Assembly (NCBI RefSeq): GCF_001522545.3
Contig: NC_031769.1
Location: forward strand, 19,389,875 to 19,453,874
Reading direction: 5' to 3'
DNA length: 64,000 nucleotides
From: Parus major
Taxonomy: Eukaryota; Chordata; Aves; Passeriformes; Paridae
The notes under the pieces are model-generated. The model was given only the letters and a program-made list of their open reading frames with translations. It did not search any database and had not been told where the DNA came from. Position 1 is the stretch's first letter, and each line of letters begins with the position of its first letter. Shown in pieces: positions 26,181 to 40,555 of this stretch. The position numbers were made by a program, and so were the translations under genes.

Positions 26181-29100
26181 TGCCTGTTGAGTGGGAATTT
26201 AACCCCCTGGTTACTGCGTCTATTTTTTCTGACATTAGCAGAGGAAAGGAGCAAAGAATAACTGCAACATACCACATGACACATAAATATTAGATCCTAA
26301 TACGACAAAAGCCAAACAAAACCTTACATTTCACTATTCTGCTTTTCAGAATCATCCTCTACTCTGTAATAAACTGACACGGGAGTGACATGCCAAGGCA
26401 GGTTTTCCTGGAGCATTTACAATTTACTGATGGACACGCAACAATCCAGGTGAAAAAGATCACTGTAGATGACTGCAGTGCCCGCCTTTGATATCAATTC
26501 AGAATTAAAAGAAAAACAGCGAATAGAGACTACAGCTGAGAACAGTGGTTATGCACAAGCTGCAGTATGTCAGCATATCCCAGGAATAATCGAATCCTGC
26601 CATGATTTATGTCTGTATAACAATCAAATTGCCCATCACAAGTGATGCAGCAGCCCACATTTCATCATTGTTAGAGCAAACAACAGTTGTCACTAAACTC
26701 ACAATTCTAAATAAAGCTACTTTTTAACTTTACAAATCTTTTACATTTTCTTTCCTGAAGCCCATAATATACTTACAGCATTTAATAAGAATTTAATAAG
26801 CTGTCTTTAAACCGACAAAAAGAAAATTATTCTCCAAGGAATATTTTGCTTTTCAGGAGTTCAGATACATCTGCTAAGTTATGGTGATTGTTCAAAACTA
26901 AAGTGTTTCTTGAGGTAGAGCAATAGGAGCAAAAATCAAAGTAAAACACACTTAAATTTTATTGCATTTTTTGAAGTATCTTGTCTGTAAAGAAAATATC
27001 CTCCCCAAAGCCTGTCAAACTTTGCTGTTCTTTAAAATTTCCCTTTGCCACAATTTCTGATGCAGCTGCCAATGGACATAGTGGGAAAAGATGAGCATCA
27101 ACAAGCAGAAGTTTAGTGAAACGTTTAAATCTAGTTATGGCTGACACACCAGCGGCCTGTGGACAAAACCACTGATGTTATCATAGCACTAATGAAAGCT
27201 GAGACCATGATGAGCTCCCCCAGAGTCCCAGCCCCCAGGACACTCTGCAGTCCCTCAACACTCAATCCTCCTAGGAAAGGGCCCATCCAAACCCTTCCCC
27301 ACCAGCACTGCAGCTCCTTGGTGCCACTCTGCTGCCATGAGGAATGGTGCCATAAACCAACCCCAAAGCAACTCTGCCTTTAAGAGGAAAACAAACAAAG
27401 CAGTCATTAAGGCTGACAGGAGATTGTAGGACAGTGTGGGGTGTTTGCTTCCTACAGCACTTCTGTGGTGAACATACAATATTTGACACTGACCAAATGG
27501 CATAGCATCACTTTTACTGTCCTTCATGCTGCTGTCCAAAAGGGGTACTACCTAACCAGTCCTCACCCTATAAAAAAAATCAAGAAGCACAGAAACATAA
27601 TTCCTATCTCCTCTAAGGGGGCAAAATGCCCTTTGTGTCAGGCTGGAATTGCTAAAATTTGAATTTCATCTTCCCGGCCACAGAGATAATTTACAGTGCT
27701 AGTCATGTCTTGTGCTGGCCACAGTCCCAACAAACATCCAAAAAGCAGAGTGATTCCATTTATTTTAATTACACTGACAAATTGCCTGACTCAAACTCAG
27801 TATTACATTTATTTTCCCTTGGTACAGACATGGTCATGTAAATTTTCGGTGGAAAGGGAAGGCTGGAAGCTTCTTCGCTTTTTTGAATATGGGAAAAAAC
27901 CTCACAGCTGGATAATACAGGAAAAGGAGGAACATACCATTACATTTAATAAATTGTGTAAACTTCTGAGTATTTTTATATAAGCTAAGAATGCATTCAA
28001 TCACATTAAGATGATAAAAAATTAAACCTCTACACAAACTATGACGAAACTATAATAGAAATACCTTGACTATTAAAAAAAATTAAAAATCATGAAAAGT
28101 GGATATGCATTGTCCATTCATGACAACCAAGGAAACTACATTTCCTCCCTGGGTAACAGAAGTTTTTTTAAGTTACTCTGGAAAACAGCACAAATCTTTT
28201 CCCAAGAGCTTCTGAAATGCAGTCTTTGAAATTCTTCATGTCTCCATCTCCTTCCATTGCAATATGGAAGAGCAGCAGTAATATTTGTATGTAATAAATG
28301 TTACTGCAGCCCCAAATTCCTCATCTTTCATGGGAAACTGTCTAATAAAAGTGAGATAATTCATGTTAATAATTACTCCATCTATTTATTCTTTTTATTT
28401 TATTCTTCACTTTGCAGGTTTACAGGTCCAGTTTGTTTGAAAAATAAATTCCTATTTTAATAACATGCTTGACAAATATTTTCCAATTATCTTACCACAT
28501 ACTATATTAGAGTAGCTTCTCTATGAGCTATTCTTACAGTGCAAACTCATACTTTTCACGCCACTAGTGGTCATATGTGATCATATTTGAGCTCCTTTTC
28601 CTTCAAGATCATAAATGTGTAATTTTTTTAGTATTGCAGAAGAGCATCATCTTTAGGAGTCTGAGTCCCTGAAGTAAAACGTGTTTTCTTATACTTGGAG
28701 GAACTATTTGGGTAAATTTGGTAGTGCCTCTAGATCTCTTATTTTTCTTGTTTGTTTTCTGTACCCGTGCTTAGCTTTGATCAGTACAGTTGGAGCTTAT
28801 GTACAGATTTTGACTGCTAAATTTTCACTGGGTTAATACAGCCATCACTACTCTCAGCAATTCAGTTGTGGCCTTTACATTGTGTTTTTCCCTTAAAGAA
28901 AAAAACCAATCTGAGTACCATGACTAACTTCAACAGGGTAATCCAGTTACGAATTAAATATCATTAGAACAGATAATTTTCCAGATTACTGAAAATTCTC
29001 AAATAATTATCTTCTTAGAAAGATCAAGCAAGTTCCTTCAAGTAAAGACTTTTCACATTGTTATTTATTAAGTGAAGGCATGAAGCAGCAAGCAAACATG

Positions 29101-32100
29101 AATTAAGATTTTACTAAGGATAAAGAAATGCATGTGACTGCACACATATATAAAACCCTTAATTTATAGCGGTGGATGTCACAAGCGGAGTCTTCTCTGA
29201 GATATATTTTTCATTTTTTCATTCACTTAATGCTAATGACACTTTAAAATCACTTCAATATTCAGAATTTATAAAGAGATATTGTTAACTGCTTATGTTC
29301 TTATCCCGTGGCAGTCGTAAGAATGGCATCACACATCCCACAAATCCCATGATTTGAGGTAGTATATTATGTCCTTGTGATGTGCAACTCCTTTTTGTTT
29401 GCTATGAACTACAGTACAGAAAAAGAGTTATTTCCATAAAATGTTAATTTCTCTTAAAATATTTTAAAATTGATTCAGAACAAAGGCAAAATGTGAAAAA
29501 TCAAAGTTTAGTTTGAAGTAAAGCTGCTGACCAAGGAATACAGGTTATTGTTTCATCCTAAACTGATCAATCTGAAAAACATGAGCTAGAGCAGAAGTCA
29601 GAAGCTCTCCCACAAATGCAGCACGAGTAGAAGGGACTTCAGTTTGGCAGAGGGACCACAGATGGTGAATATGAAAATTTCTTATCTATAAAGTTTTCTC
29701 CTGGTGTCTAATGTCATTATTTTGAATTACGTTGAAGAAAACACATAAACACTGCTCTGAGAATGCTACATAATGTTATATAGACGTTAATTATTTGAGG
29801 GTAGAATTTTTAGAAAGACCAAATTTAATTCAATTAATTTTTTGCAAGGTACGTTTGAAGTGTCTAAAATACCTTTTAGCAAAGGAAAAAAGAGAGTCCA
29901 TGTTTTCATTAAGGCACTATCAAACAGGAATTGTTACTTCCTTGTGTATGGGTCAGGGATGCTTCACAACCTGGCAAAGTCTAGTCCTGATGTCCTCCCT
30001 GGTTCTTGGCATGCACCCTGCAGTGCAGTGTCACAAAATTTACATGTAAATAGACAATTACTATCCAAGGAGGGTTACCAGCTCCTACTGGCATTGAAGT
30101 AGGCATTGAAACACTGCTGTGTTTGCATTTAAAAACCAACCTGAATGTTGATTACAATGTTTTTGTTGTTCTTTAGAGCTAACGTGGCATTGCCATGGTA
30201 TCTACAGCCATGGGGGATGTTCAAATCACAGGACTGAAATTTCAGAACAGCTGGGAGCTTTCGGGTGGCAATATGATTAAAAAGGAGATTATATAGGAAA
30301 TCAGTCTTCTCTTTACCCTTAACATGACTTTGGCAAGCTTGATCACTGCATCTAGCTCACCATTAACAGGTTTGCAAGGCACTAATCCAATCGACAGCTG
30401 CCTGAAAGCAGAGTTTTTTAAAACAGTTCCTAAGGTTTGCAGAAGACTAGATTTTGGCATTCAGAAACCAGGTAAACAGCTGTACCTGGTATTTTATCAG
30501 GAAAAATCAAAACAACAAAACCAAAATAACCCCCCCACACCAAGGAAACCCACACATTTGCACTCACATTTCATGACATTAGCCTAAATGTTTGCTTCTA
30601 TGTTGTTTTACTAAGAAAAAGTGGAATAGGTAGGTATTTTTAGAGGAATGATGGTCTTTTCACGGAGACTCCTCAGAAAATCTTTGAAAATATGCAAAAA
30701 GGCAGCTGCAGAGCTCGGCCTAGTTAGCAAACAAATAGAGCCCTCATAGTTAGAGCTAAACTTTTCCTAAATCTGTCAGATACTCTGGTGTGTTAGTTTA
30801 CCTGTCTTTTTTTAAAAAAAGTCTAAGATGGAAAACTCCTTGAGACCATATTGTGCTTGGCACTGCACAGTCACAAAGTGAATGACAAACACTGCCTAAA
30901 AGAGCTTGCAATCTAAAGGCTGAGAGAATATGGGCAGAAAAAAACAACAAAGGTGTAACAAAGGGATCAAGGTAGCAATGCAAATGAAAATAAAGCATTT
31001 TTAAATATTCAATACCAGCATTATGACTCATCTCTTGCATAACCACAGTGGGTTGTTCTTTAAGTAAGTTTCATATATGTATTATGGCAGAGATTAGTTC
31101 TGTGAAAGCCTCTGAAGGAGGATAATCTGATAGCTCTGTGTATTCTGGTAGACAGACTCTCACATTTATGAAATAAGAGAAAGAGTTTTTGAGGAAGAGG
31201 GCAATGACAGAAATAGAAGGTGGTCTCCAAAATAATTTTAAAAAAAAGCTTTATCAATAATATAATCACACAATTGAGACCTTTAAAAATGAAACAGAAA
31301 AAATCCCTCAAACTAAAGGAAAATGAATGAAATTTGATGTTTTGAGACAATTAATTTGCTCTAGAGAATGGCACTAAACTATTAATGATTCTGAGCTATA
31401 AAGTCAGAGCAATGACAGAACTAAGACGTTGCCAGTGGAACGACTTGGAGACAGGTGTCAAAGGAAGAAAAATACACCAAGGTAATGACTGCAAGCAGCA
31501 TGAACCTAAATCATCTCACTTCTGTCTCAGACTGTCAGCACACACATGGATATTAATACATTTTGATTGACTCATGGCAACTTTTGGAAACTCTGGTAAC
31601 TTGACTATATGTTTAAGACCTTAGGTAAAGGTAAATCAGACTTATTAGTAACAAGTTGACCTGTGGTGCTATTTACTGGGCCAGAAGGGACTTAAAAATT
31701 AAAGGTTTTAGGGAAAAAATGGAAATAAAACTTTTGACTGTATTTATTATTAAGCAGCAAATACAACGAAGGAAGGAAAAAAAAATTTAGACTATCTAAA
31801 ATGCTATGTGTGTTGATATAAGAGCACAGACACAAAGGCAGATTGGGTCAGCCACAAAATTAAAAGTGGACAGTAAAAAAGAGGAAAAATGGAAAACACA
31901 TCTGGGATGTCAACAAGAAAACAGAAAGCTAGAAAAGGAAAGAATTTGCAGGAAAGCATGGCAACCATCATCCCAATTTGTCTCAGCTCAGTTAAAAGTG
32001 CCAATTTAGATTCTGTGTTCCAGATCGTCAGTATATTTTTATCTGGGATTTTGGTTCAAGTCATTAAGATTTTCTGCATACTTAAAAATAGCTTCCTTGA

Positions 32101-33389
32101 AAATTCAACATGAAATTCTGTTACCAGTGGAGAATTCTGATGGAAAAAAAACCCCTATTTTCCTTGAATTTTATCTTTTATCTCCATACATACAAGCCCT
32201 ATGTGATTTTCAAATCTATCATTTTAACCTATTTCAGATGAAAAATTGAAGGTTTGGGGGTCTCCTTTCTTGTTTTTTACCTTATTAAAAATGGTGATGT
32301 TAACTCTCATGTATTTCACTATTTCACAGAATCATAAAACATCCTGGGTTGAAAGGGACCCACAAGGATCATCAAGTCCAACTCCTGGTCCTGCAGGGGA
32401 CCATCCCCAAGAATCACACCATTTGTTTGTGAGCATTTTCCAAACACTTCAACTCTGTCAGGCTTGACGCTGTGACTACATCCCTGGGGAGCTGCTCCAG
32501 TGCCCATCTACCCTCTGGGTGAAGAAGCTTTTCCCGCTATCCAGCCTAAACTTCCCCTGACTCAGCTTCAGGTTATTCCCTTGGGTCCTGTCACTAGGCA
32601 TGACAGAGAAAAGATCAGTTTCTGCCCCTCTGCTTCCTCTCAAAGGAAATTGTAATTGTAATTGCAATGAGGTCTCCCCTCAATGTGCTCCCAGCTGAAC
32701 AGACCAAGTGACTTCAGCTGCTCCTCATACAGCTTCCCCTCCAGACCCTTCACCATCTTTGCTGCCCTCCTTTGGAAGCTCTCCAACAGTTTAATGTCTT
32801 TTTTATATTGTGGCACCCAGAACTGCTCCCAGCACTTGAGGTGAGGCCACTACAGAGCAGAGCTGGACAATCCCCTGGCTGGCCATGCTGGGCCTGGTAC
32901 CCCCCAGGACAGGGCTGGCCCTCCTGGCTGCCAGGGCACTGCTGGCTCATGTGCAACTTGCCATGGGCCACAACCCCAGGTCCCTTTCCATGGCACTGCT
33001 TTCCAGCCTCTCATTCCCTAGTCTGTCTGTACATCCACAGCTGCCCCATCCCAGGTACAGAATCCGACACCTTCTCTTGTTGAGCTTCATGTGGTTGGTG
33101 GTTTCTCAGTCCTCTGATTTATCAACATCTCCCTGTGGGGCATCTCTGCCTTCAAGGGAGCAAACAGCTCATCCCAATTTAGTTTCATCACCAAACTTAT
33201 TCAGTATATTGGTATGTCCTGTGTCCAAGTCATTTATGAAGATGTTGAAGAGAACTGCTTCTAAGATGGAAAACTGTAAAATCTCAGAAGCCCACTAGTG
33301 ACAGATCCCCAGTCTGAGGTCACCCCATTCACTGTAACCCTTTGTGCCCAACTTGTGAGCTACATCACATCTGTGATGTGAAACACACA

Positions 33390-33572
33390 TCACATGATAT
33401 GCTTATCCAGCTGTGAGTTGGACATCTTGTGCAGAAGGACACTATGAGAGACAGCATTGAAAGCTTTACTAAAATCCAAAAAAATTCCATCAACTGGTTC
33501 CCCTTGATCAACTGGGTGGACTACATTGTTATAAAAGGAAAATAAGTCTGTCAAGCAGGATTCTCCCCTCAA
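33390..33572 (-). pseudogene. CR1 reverse-transcriptase fragment
   Basis: A 60-codon open remnant reads SCLTDLFSFYNNVVHPVDQG, then VDGIFLDFSKAFNAVSHSVL. The DFSKAF(N/D)xVSH block is the conserved RT motif of CR1/Jockey-clade LINEs. The flanking RT sequence is interrupted by stops. The catalytic YVDD-type box should lie near 33000-33200, but I could not read an intact one. Confidence 0.9.
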
Positions 33573-34190
33573 GAAGTGCTCCGGCTATGACCAACAACGC
33601 ATTGTCTTTCTGGCAGTTTTCAGTAGCTCCCAGAACAACATTCACCATAATTTTACCAGTCACTGAAGTGAGACTGACAGGCCTGTAATTTTCAGAGTCA
33701 TCCCTCTTACCCTTCTTGAAAACTAGGGCATTTTCCAGTTTCCAGTTAACTGAGACCTCTCCAGATCACCAAGACTGTCCAAAAATCATTGTGAGAGGTC
33801 TTGCAGTGACATCAGCAAGCTCTTCAAGGACTCTTGGATGAATCTCATCAAGCCCCACAGACTGGCAGAAAATCCTGCACGAATTTGGAGCTGACTGGGA
33901 GTTTATCAGTCTCATGGTCATAGTCCGTGCATCCTCAGGGCTCTGGGACCCCCAAAGCCCATCATCAATGTTGAAGCAAAGAAAGCATTAAGCATCTGTG
34001 CTTTCCTATGTCCCTATTTGTGAAATGACCATACCCATCAAGTAATGGGTCAAAGTTATTACTGGATTACCTCTTTAAAAACACTTTTTATTGTCCCCCA
34101 AAGTAGTGGGTAGCTTCAACCCTAATTGAGCTTCAGCTGCATGCATTTTCTCCTTACAGTGGTGAGCATCGTCTCTGTAGTCATCCCATG

Positions 34191-34850
34191 TCACCTGACC
34201 TTTCTTCCACTTGCTTTTTTTGCCTTAGCTCCAGAACTCACCCAAGCCAGCCATCTGCCTTGCTTTCTGGACCTCTGATATTTTGAATTTTCCCACTCCT
34301 GTGCCCTTAGGAGGTGATACCAAAAGAGCAACCAGCACTGATGAACCCCAACATCTTCAGCAGTGTTTTCCCAGGGAACCTTATTCGCCAGTTCCCTGAG
34401 CAGCCTGAGGTCTGGTCTCTTCATATGTAGGGCTGAAGCTTTGCTGGCAGTTTTCCTCCTGTCACCAGAGATTTTGAACTCAACTGCTTCATGGTCTCTC
34501 TCACCAAAAAGGCCACCAACTACCACTTCACAAGATCTTGTCATTAGCAAGCATCAAATCAAGGAGGGCATCTTTCCCAGCCTGCTCCCTTAGCACCTGT
34601 ACCATGAAGTTATCATCCAGATGTTTTAGGAGTCTTCTGGACCTGTTTTAGCTTTGTAGTGATCCCAGTTAACACTTGGCAAGCTCAAGTCCCCCATAAG
34701 GACATGGATGGATGATTTAGAACTATCCCTTAATTCCTTAAAAAACAATTCATCAGTGTCACCATCCTAGATGAGTGCTTTACAGAAGATTTCCATGGTA
34801 TCTGCTTTATTTGTTCGTCCCTTAGCCCTTACTCAGGGGCTCTCAACTGT
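34191..34850 (-). pseudogene. CR1 endonuclease C-terminus and linker fragment
   Basis: Reading leftwards, a segment with VLMGDLSLPSVNWD (APE-type endonuclease motif, Asp/Asn) and HLDDNFMVQVLREQ is followed by FKISGDRRKTASKASAL, LRLLRELANKVPWEN and GVHQCWLLFWYHLLRAQE. All are characteristic of CR1 ORF2 between endonuclease and RT. At least two frame changes or stops separate the pieces (for example after NDKIL). The longest intact run is 34191-34550. Confidence 0.9.
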
Positions 34851-36929
34851 GCCAATGACAACTTCAAGTTCCAGCACTTAAACTTTGTCATTTTTCAAAG
34901 GTAACAACTGCTTTTATGCATATTTTTGCTTGCTACCCTTCATTTTTATACCATAAATACAGTTTTTGTCTTTAAATAATTATCTTTTTTGCCACCTCTT
35001 AATGAGTTAGTCTGACAATACTATCTGAAGAAACCGCTGTCGTACACAAATTGTCTTCTGAAAAGTTTATTTTCCAGAACATCGGCTACTGGAATTTTGA
35101 TTTTCTAGTCATGGTCTCTTGTTAATAACATTTGATGATTGTCATGACATAGAACAATGCCATTTGCTCACCCTCTAGATTAGGAGAGGTTTTCTTTCCA
35201 ACACTTTTGTTAAACTGTGCGTGTGAAGACTAAGGAATTAATTAGATTTCCCTCACCCAGGCTCATTGAAACCTCAAGCCCTTAAAACAAAGGTTCATTT
35301 GTGACTCAGCCCAGGTATCTCTTGCAGACACAATGACTCTTTAAGCATCTGCAGCCTTCCTCTCTTTGATACTGCCAGAAACACCAAGTAAGCAGTTTTG
35401 TACTGCCTGGCATCATTTATTTTGGGATATAAACACAACAAAATATACACACATCTTCATCAGTGAGCTGAATCTAAGCCCAGCTTCCAAGAGTATCAAA
35501 GCCACACGAGTCCTTGTGGTTTCAGGTGTTAGTCCTTTGCTTCAGTCTTCATTTTCATAGACTTCTTGAAAAATACCAGGACTGTCTCTTTATACCCATT
35601 ACCTATCCACCAGGTCTAACATAAAACTAAACAAACTACTTGGGATTTCACCACGAGGATGAGGCTCCTTTTTCACTATTTATACATTACAATTACTGTC
35701 ATTTGATTTCAAGAATACAACAGTCTGCAATATTTTACATGAATGAAAATATTGCTGGAAAGGCCTTTTGTCTCTCCCATCACCTATCAAAATAATCTTG
35801 AAAATTTCCCTTTCTCCAGCATGTATTTTTACAGTTTTTGTTCTAAACCAAAATACATCAGTTAATGTACAGATTGCATGATGTTCACATCCACTGGCTC
35901 ATTAGATTTGTCTCTATAAGCCACCTCACCTAGAGCATCCACACAGAGTGAATGAGGGTAAAGGAACCACTACAAGCCTGATTCTCCCATCCCAATCTAC
36001 ACGGCTGTCACTGCTTGCACAGCTCCACCCACTGTCCTTTGAAAGAAGGAGAGTGAGACAGTTTGTGATTCTGAGTCTGCTCATTTTTAGAGCACTACCC
36101 CCATTTCTTTTCTAATAAATAAGACTGAAGCCTCTCTGTTATTATCCCTGATTTTCATCTGCAAAGTGATGCAAGAATATGAAGACTATATACAATACTT
36201 GTTTACAACAAAAAAATAGTAAAAGGTTCTAGGAAACCATCTAATAAGTATATAATATACAATATTGAATAAACCTAAATGTATTTTCTCATAGATAAAA
36301 AAGAACTTGTACTAAGTTAACGAAGTTAACTCTAGCTAACAACAGAAATAAGATTGCTTAAATGAAGATGGGAGGGTTAAAAGGGCAGGGTATGTTTTAG
36401 GCAACATGGAAACAAATGTGCTTGCTGCAGAAGATGGTGCTAATGATTAGATTCTAACCATTAAAGAAATAAAATATAAATTAATTGTGAAAGAAAACCT
36501 CAAGGAAATCATAACAACAGCAAATGGTGTGGTGAACTTTCATAATTCAATGTTGGAATACTTTTTGTGTTCTGGGACATTCAAAGGTTAGCAAAATACA
36601 ACAGATACTTTCCAGGACAACAACTGAACTCAGATTTCTAAAATTATTGCAGCCTAGAAGACCGAGCATTTTCTGTTTTTCAGACATAGGAGAAACATCA
36701 GGAACATTCTTTCTTATTCAGAGCAGACTTTGCTTAGGTCAGGAGAGTACATTACATCATATCCCTCACTGAGCCATTTCCTCTTCTAGAGGATACACCA
36801 AGTTTTGGACCACTGGTTGTTCTTTCATCTATTGTTGAAATAGTGAATACTGGCAGAAAATACATGTTCGACTGCTCTGCCACAAACACCTCTGAGGAGC
36901 CCAGCTCCTTGCTGTTGATAACCTCCTTG

Positions 36930-37170
36930 AAGATGCTGAGGGATCTCAACTCCAGGCTGTGCAAGTCCCATTCCCTCAGGCCATATCTGCAAGTCAAGTG
37001 ATCCAGCTGCAACCATCCTGGCAGGTCTTCACTAAATCCTCTCTGATTTATCTGCATCTTTCTGTTGGGGCACCAAAACTGGTCACAGTAAAGCAGCTAC
37101 GTTCTGATGAATGCTGTGATCGTCTCCCTGATGCAGTACAGCGCCTGCACTACTTTTGATACAAGAGTCA
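36930..37170 (-). mobile_element. Diverged CR1 3'-region fragment
   Basis: Plus-strand text CTCCAGGCTGTGCAAGTCCC...CCCTCAGGC, ...CCATCCTGGCAGG..., and TGTTGGGGCACCAAAACTGG follows, with many changes, the CR1 3' region (reverse-complement reading: CTCCAGGCTGAACAAGCCC..., GCCCAAAACTGGACACAGT...). Sequence to the left (36740-36930) is not recognised and may or may not be the same element. Confidence 0.6.
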
Positions 37171-40100
37171 GGAGTTTGGGATTTCAAAAGAATCTGCTAC
37201 TAGAAATATAATAGAATTCTTCTCAAAAAAGAGACAACATATACCTTAGGCAAACCTTCATTTTTGGATTTTCTATGCAACAGTCAACTCGTTCAAAAAA
37301 TTTAAGACAAGCAGTATCTCACTTTGTTGTAAAACAACATGATTAATATGCTACTGATCCATCAACTCTGTAAAATCCCTCAGGTGAAGAGATTTCTTCC
37401 AACACAACCCTAGCTGTTGTTGTAAGTTTCTGGTTACAAATGAGTCTCCAGCACCTGCAGTGATGAAATACACAAGAATAGAAACTTCAATCCTGCAAGT
37501 CTTATGGTCTCAAAGTATGTTGTGCTAACTCTCATCAAAGAAATACAAACAAGCCTATGTCATCCAATTTTTTTTTCTTCAGGAACGGCACTGGCTAGAG
37601 CCTGCTTTTTCCTCTCTGATCCATTGTTTGGAAATTAAATTAATTTTCTCCTCAAACTCATATGGTTATGCTCAGTCAAAAGTCATATTTCTTCCAATTA
37701 AAATTCCATATTACAAGGGAATCAGTTTCTGTTTGAGGAATTACCACCCAAACATATCAGCTGTACCTCTGCTGCTATCACTGCTGGATTCCCACAGGAA
37801 TCCAACACTGGGTGTGAGGGACAGGAATATGACAAAGGTGGCTCTGAGATTGCCGCTCTGCTATGCTAATTAGGAAAGCAACTCATATTTGGATGGCAAT
37901 ACTAAAGATAAAGAGAGTGGACAAGGAGCAGCCAAAAGTAGGTAGGTAGATGATGAGCATCATTCAGATTATCCAGAGGATGAGCACCCTGACAAAGTAG
38001 GACAAAGCTTCAAGAGGAGAAATATCAGGGTAGTATGAAAGAAATACAAGAGAATATTTCAAGCATGTAAGAGATGGATGGCAGGCCAATGAGCATTTCT
38101 GAACTTTTTCTAGTTCTTGACACTCTCCAGTTTAGCAGCAAAGATCACAAAAGCAGAAAGTATCTTTTCAAGGATGAAAAATACTGTATAAAAATACCAA
38201 AACCCAAAATTACCTCGATGTTATTTGGGCATATATGCCTGGCATGACAAGGATAGTTTGTAAGCTATTATCCTCCTTCTGTTGATTTTTAACAATACAC
38301 ATTTTTATAACATTTAATCACCTCTGTACTCTATGAAGCTTTCCATTAATGCCAGCCAATAAATACCCAGCAGTTCTAGGCTTCTGAATTGAAGCACACA
38401 GGCAGAAAGCTAATTCCACAACTGTTTTTTTCTGCTTAAAAACATTCAACAGGTGCTCTGTGTTCACCTTGCTTTACATGAAGTCAGTCCCCAAAGTGTG
38501 CATGGACAGGCAAAAATTAAAAAATGCTAGGGAAACCCAAGATGCATCACCTCTCCTAGGTCACACCTATGGCCCATTCAGTAGATTGTATATGCACTGC
38601 TATAGAACAATTAAAATACATTTGTACTCAAAACCCCTCAAAGATTGTTCAGACACAATGCTAGATTCTCCTCTCAGGTAAGTCAGAAGTCACCACTAAA
38701 TTCAAGGCAGGATTCTCACACTTTAAGAAATCCTCCTGGCTCTCACTATTATGCCAGCTAAACTCCATTTTGGAGGACAGAAAAGGGATTTGGTGTCTTC
38801 TTTATTCCTTTTATTATTTACGATTTATTATTATTTTTTAAAAAAATTTTACATTTATTCTTACCTGATTTCAATTAGGCTGAAACACTTATTCCAAAAT
38901 ATTGAAAACTTTCATTAAAGTAAACCAGAATGTCATTCTTGATTTGCACTGCTCTCCCTCCATTATTCCTTCTGTAATAGTTATTCCATCTATGATCAGC
39001 AATAATTCATACATCTGTTATAGGAGTTACCATCTCCCTTCCTATTCAAAGTTTTTAAGTTTACAATGCTTAAAAAAAGAATCATAGCTTATTGTTTCCT
39101 TCATCATGCAGAAGAAAAGGAAATGCTTGTTGCTAAAGCTGGCACAGTAACACAAGCATGCTCTTTCATAAACTCTTGTGTTTTGTCAGTTGTCTTCAGA
39201 CCTGGATCTTTTCAGGATTTGAAAAGGCATCAGTATTTTTTATTCCTGTTAATTTTCAAAATCATCATAGCCTATGATCTCCATTGCAGCTCTTTCTTGT
39301 TTCTTCTCTTGATTATGCTAAAACAGACCATATTTAAATTGAATAGCATTGCATTCACATCATAAAATCTACCAGAGAAGTGCAAGGACAACACTTTCAA
39401 CTGTTACAAGCCAAGCTGATCCACAAAACACATTGTGTAACTGACAGGATTAATCTCTCCCACCACACTTACAGACACAGATGTCCAGGTTTATTTAAAA
39501 TAACCCTAAGCAAAACAGCACAATTTGTAGTGTTTGGTTTTTTTTTTAAATGCATGCATTTTACTGGGAGGCATTTGATTACAGGAATATCTCAAATTTT
39601 ATTCCTGGGGTGACAAGGCAAAAACAGCTACAGGAAATGGTATCAGCTGAATTATGTTTTCTCCCTCAGCACACCAGGACAGTCCCATACAAACCATTGT
39701 TCTTGCCTGCAAATTCCACTGAAGCTCTGGATCCAAAGTGGTGGTAACATTATTTTGTACTAAAAAGACATTGCTGAACTGAATTATTCATTTTTCCTTA
39801 CAAATCTATGTTCCTGGCAGAACAGGAAAGGAATAACAGGAATAACATTAATGCATGCATAGGAAAACTCTAAGAAGGCAAAGCAGCTTAAGTTATCAGG
39901 AAACAGGTGCATGTGGTGGTTATTTAAAAAAAAAAAAGCATTTTCTCACTATCAGGTTCAAGTGAAATGTCCATCAGCAAAATCAAAATTTCACATATAG
40001 TATATACTAAGGTCTTGTAAAGGGAACTTTATGATTTCACTTAAGCATGTCTGAAGGCCAGCCATGTTCTTGTCAGTATGTCTATAATGAATAACAGAAT

Positions 40101-40440
40101 TACAGCACACAATAAGAATTATTCCATTTTAGAATAAGGGAAACAACACAACTTTCTTAAATATAGGGGGTAAACCACAATATGTTACATATGATAAATT
40201 GACTATATTTGAGCAACAATCTAATGCCTACTTCATATATCACTTTATAGATATTATCCCCATATTTACATGGAATCCAGATGAAAGCCAAAGAATCACA
40301 TTGAATTAAAAATTAAATGCCTTAAATTTCAGAATTATGCTGGGCATCCTTCACTAACAGGTACTAAATCACGGGCAACTGCTGGACAAAATGAAGATTT
40401 CTAAGATTGAGTTTTGACTTATCACAAAAAAGACAGACTG

Positions 40441-40555
40441 GAGTGAGGAAAGGACATCTAGTCCAACCTCCTGCTCAATTGTACCATATTCAAAGCCACG
40501 GAAGATTGCTCAGGACCCTGTCTAGTTGAGGTCTGACAATCTCAATGGATTAAAA
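40441..40555 (-). mobile_element. CR1 3'-region fragment
   Basis: GGACATCTAGTCCAACCTCC, then TGCTCAATTG, then GATTGCTCAGGACCCTGTCT and AGTTGAGGTCTGACAATCTC follow the CR1 3' end in reverse orientation. Diverged but in the right order. Confidence 0.8.

Larger units (their letters stand above)
32325..34890 (-). mobile_element. CR1 LINE retrotransposon, 5'-truncated and degraded, about 2.5 kb
   Basis: A non-LTR retrotransposon copy in minus orientation. Its 3' end at about 32325 begins (plus strand) CACAGAATCATAAAAC and continues with the typical CR1 tail, TTGAAAGGGACCCACAAGG. Further right come the 3' part of ORF2, a reverse-transcriptase block (FLDFSKAFNAVSHSVLL, 33390-33572), the endonuclease-RT linker (34191-34550) and the C-terminal endonuclease (MGDLSLPSVNWD, about 34654-34700), in the order expected for CR1. 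Stops and frameshifts break all parts, so it is not active. The 5' truncation at about 34890 is approximate, and no target-site duplication is evident, as usual for CR1. Full-length CR1 is about 4.5 kb. The element lies in sense orientation relative to CACNB2. Confidence 0.95.
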
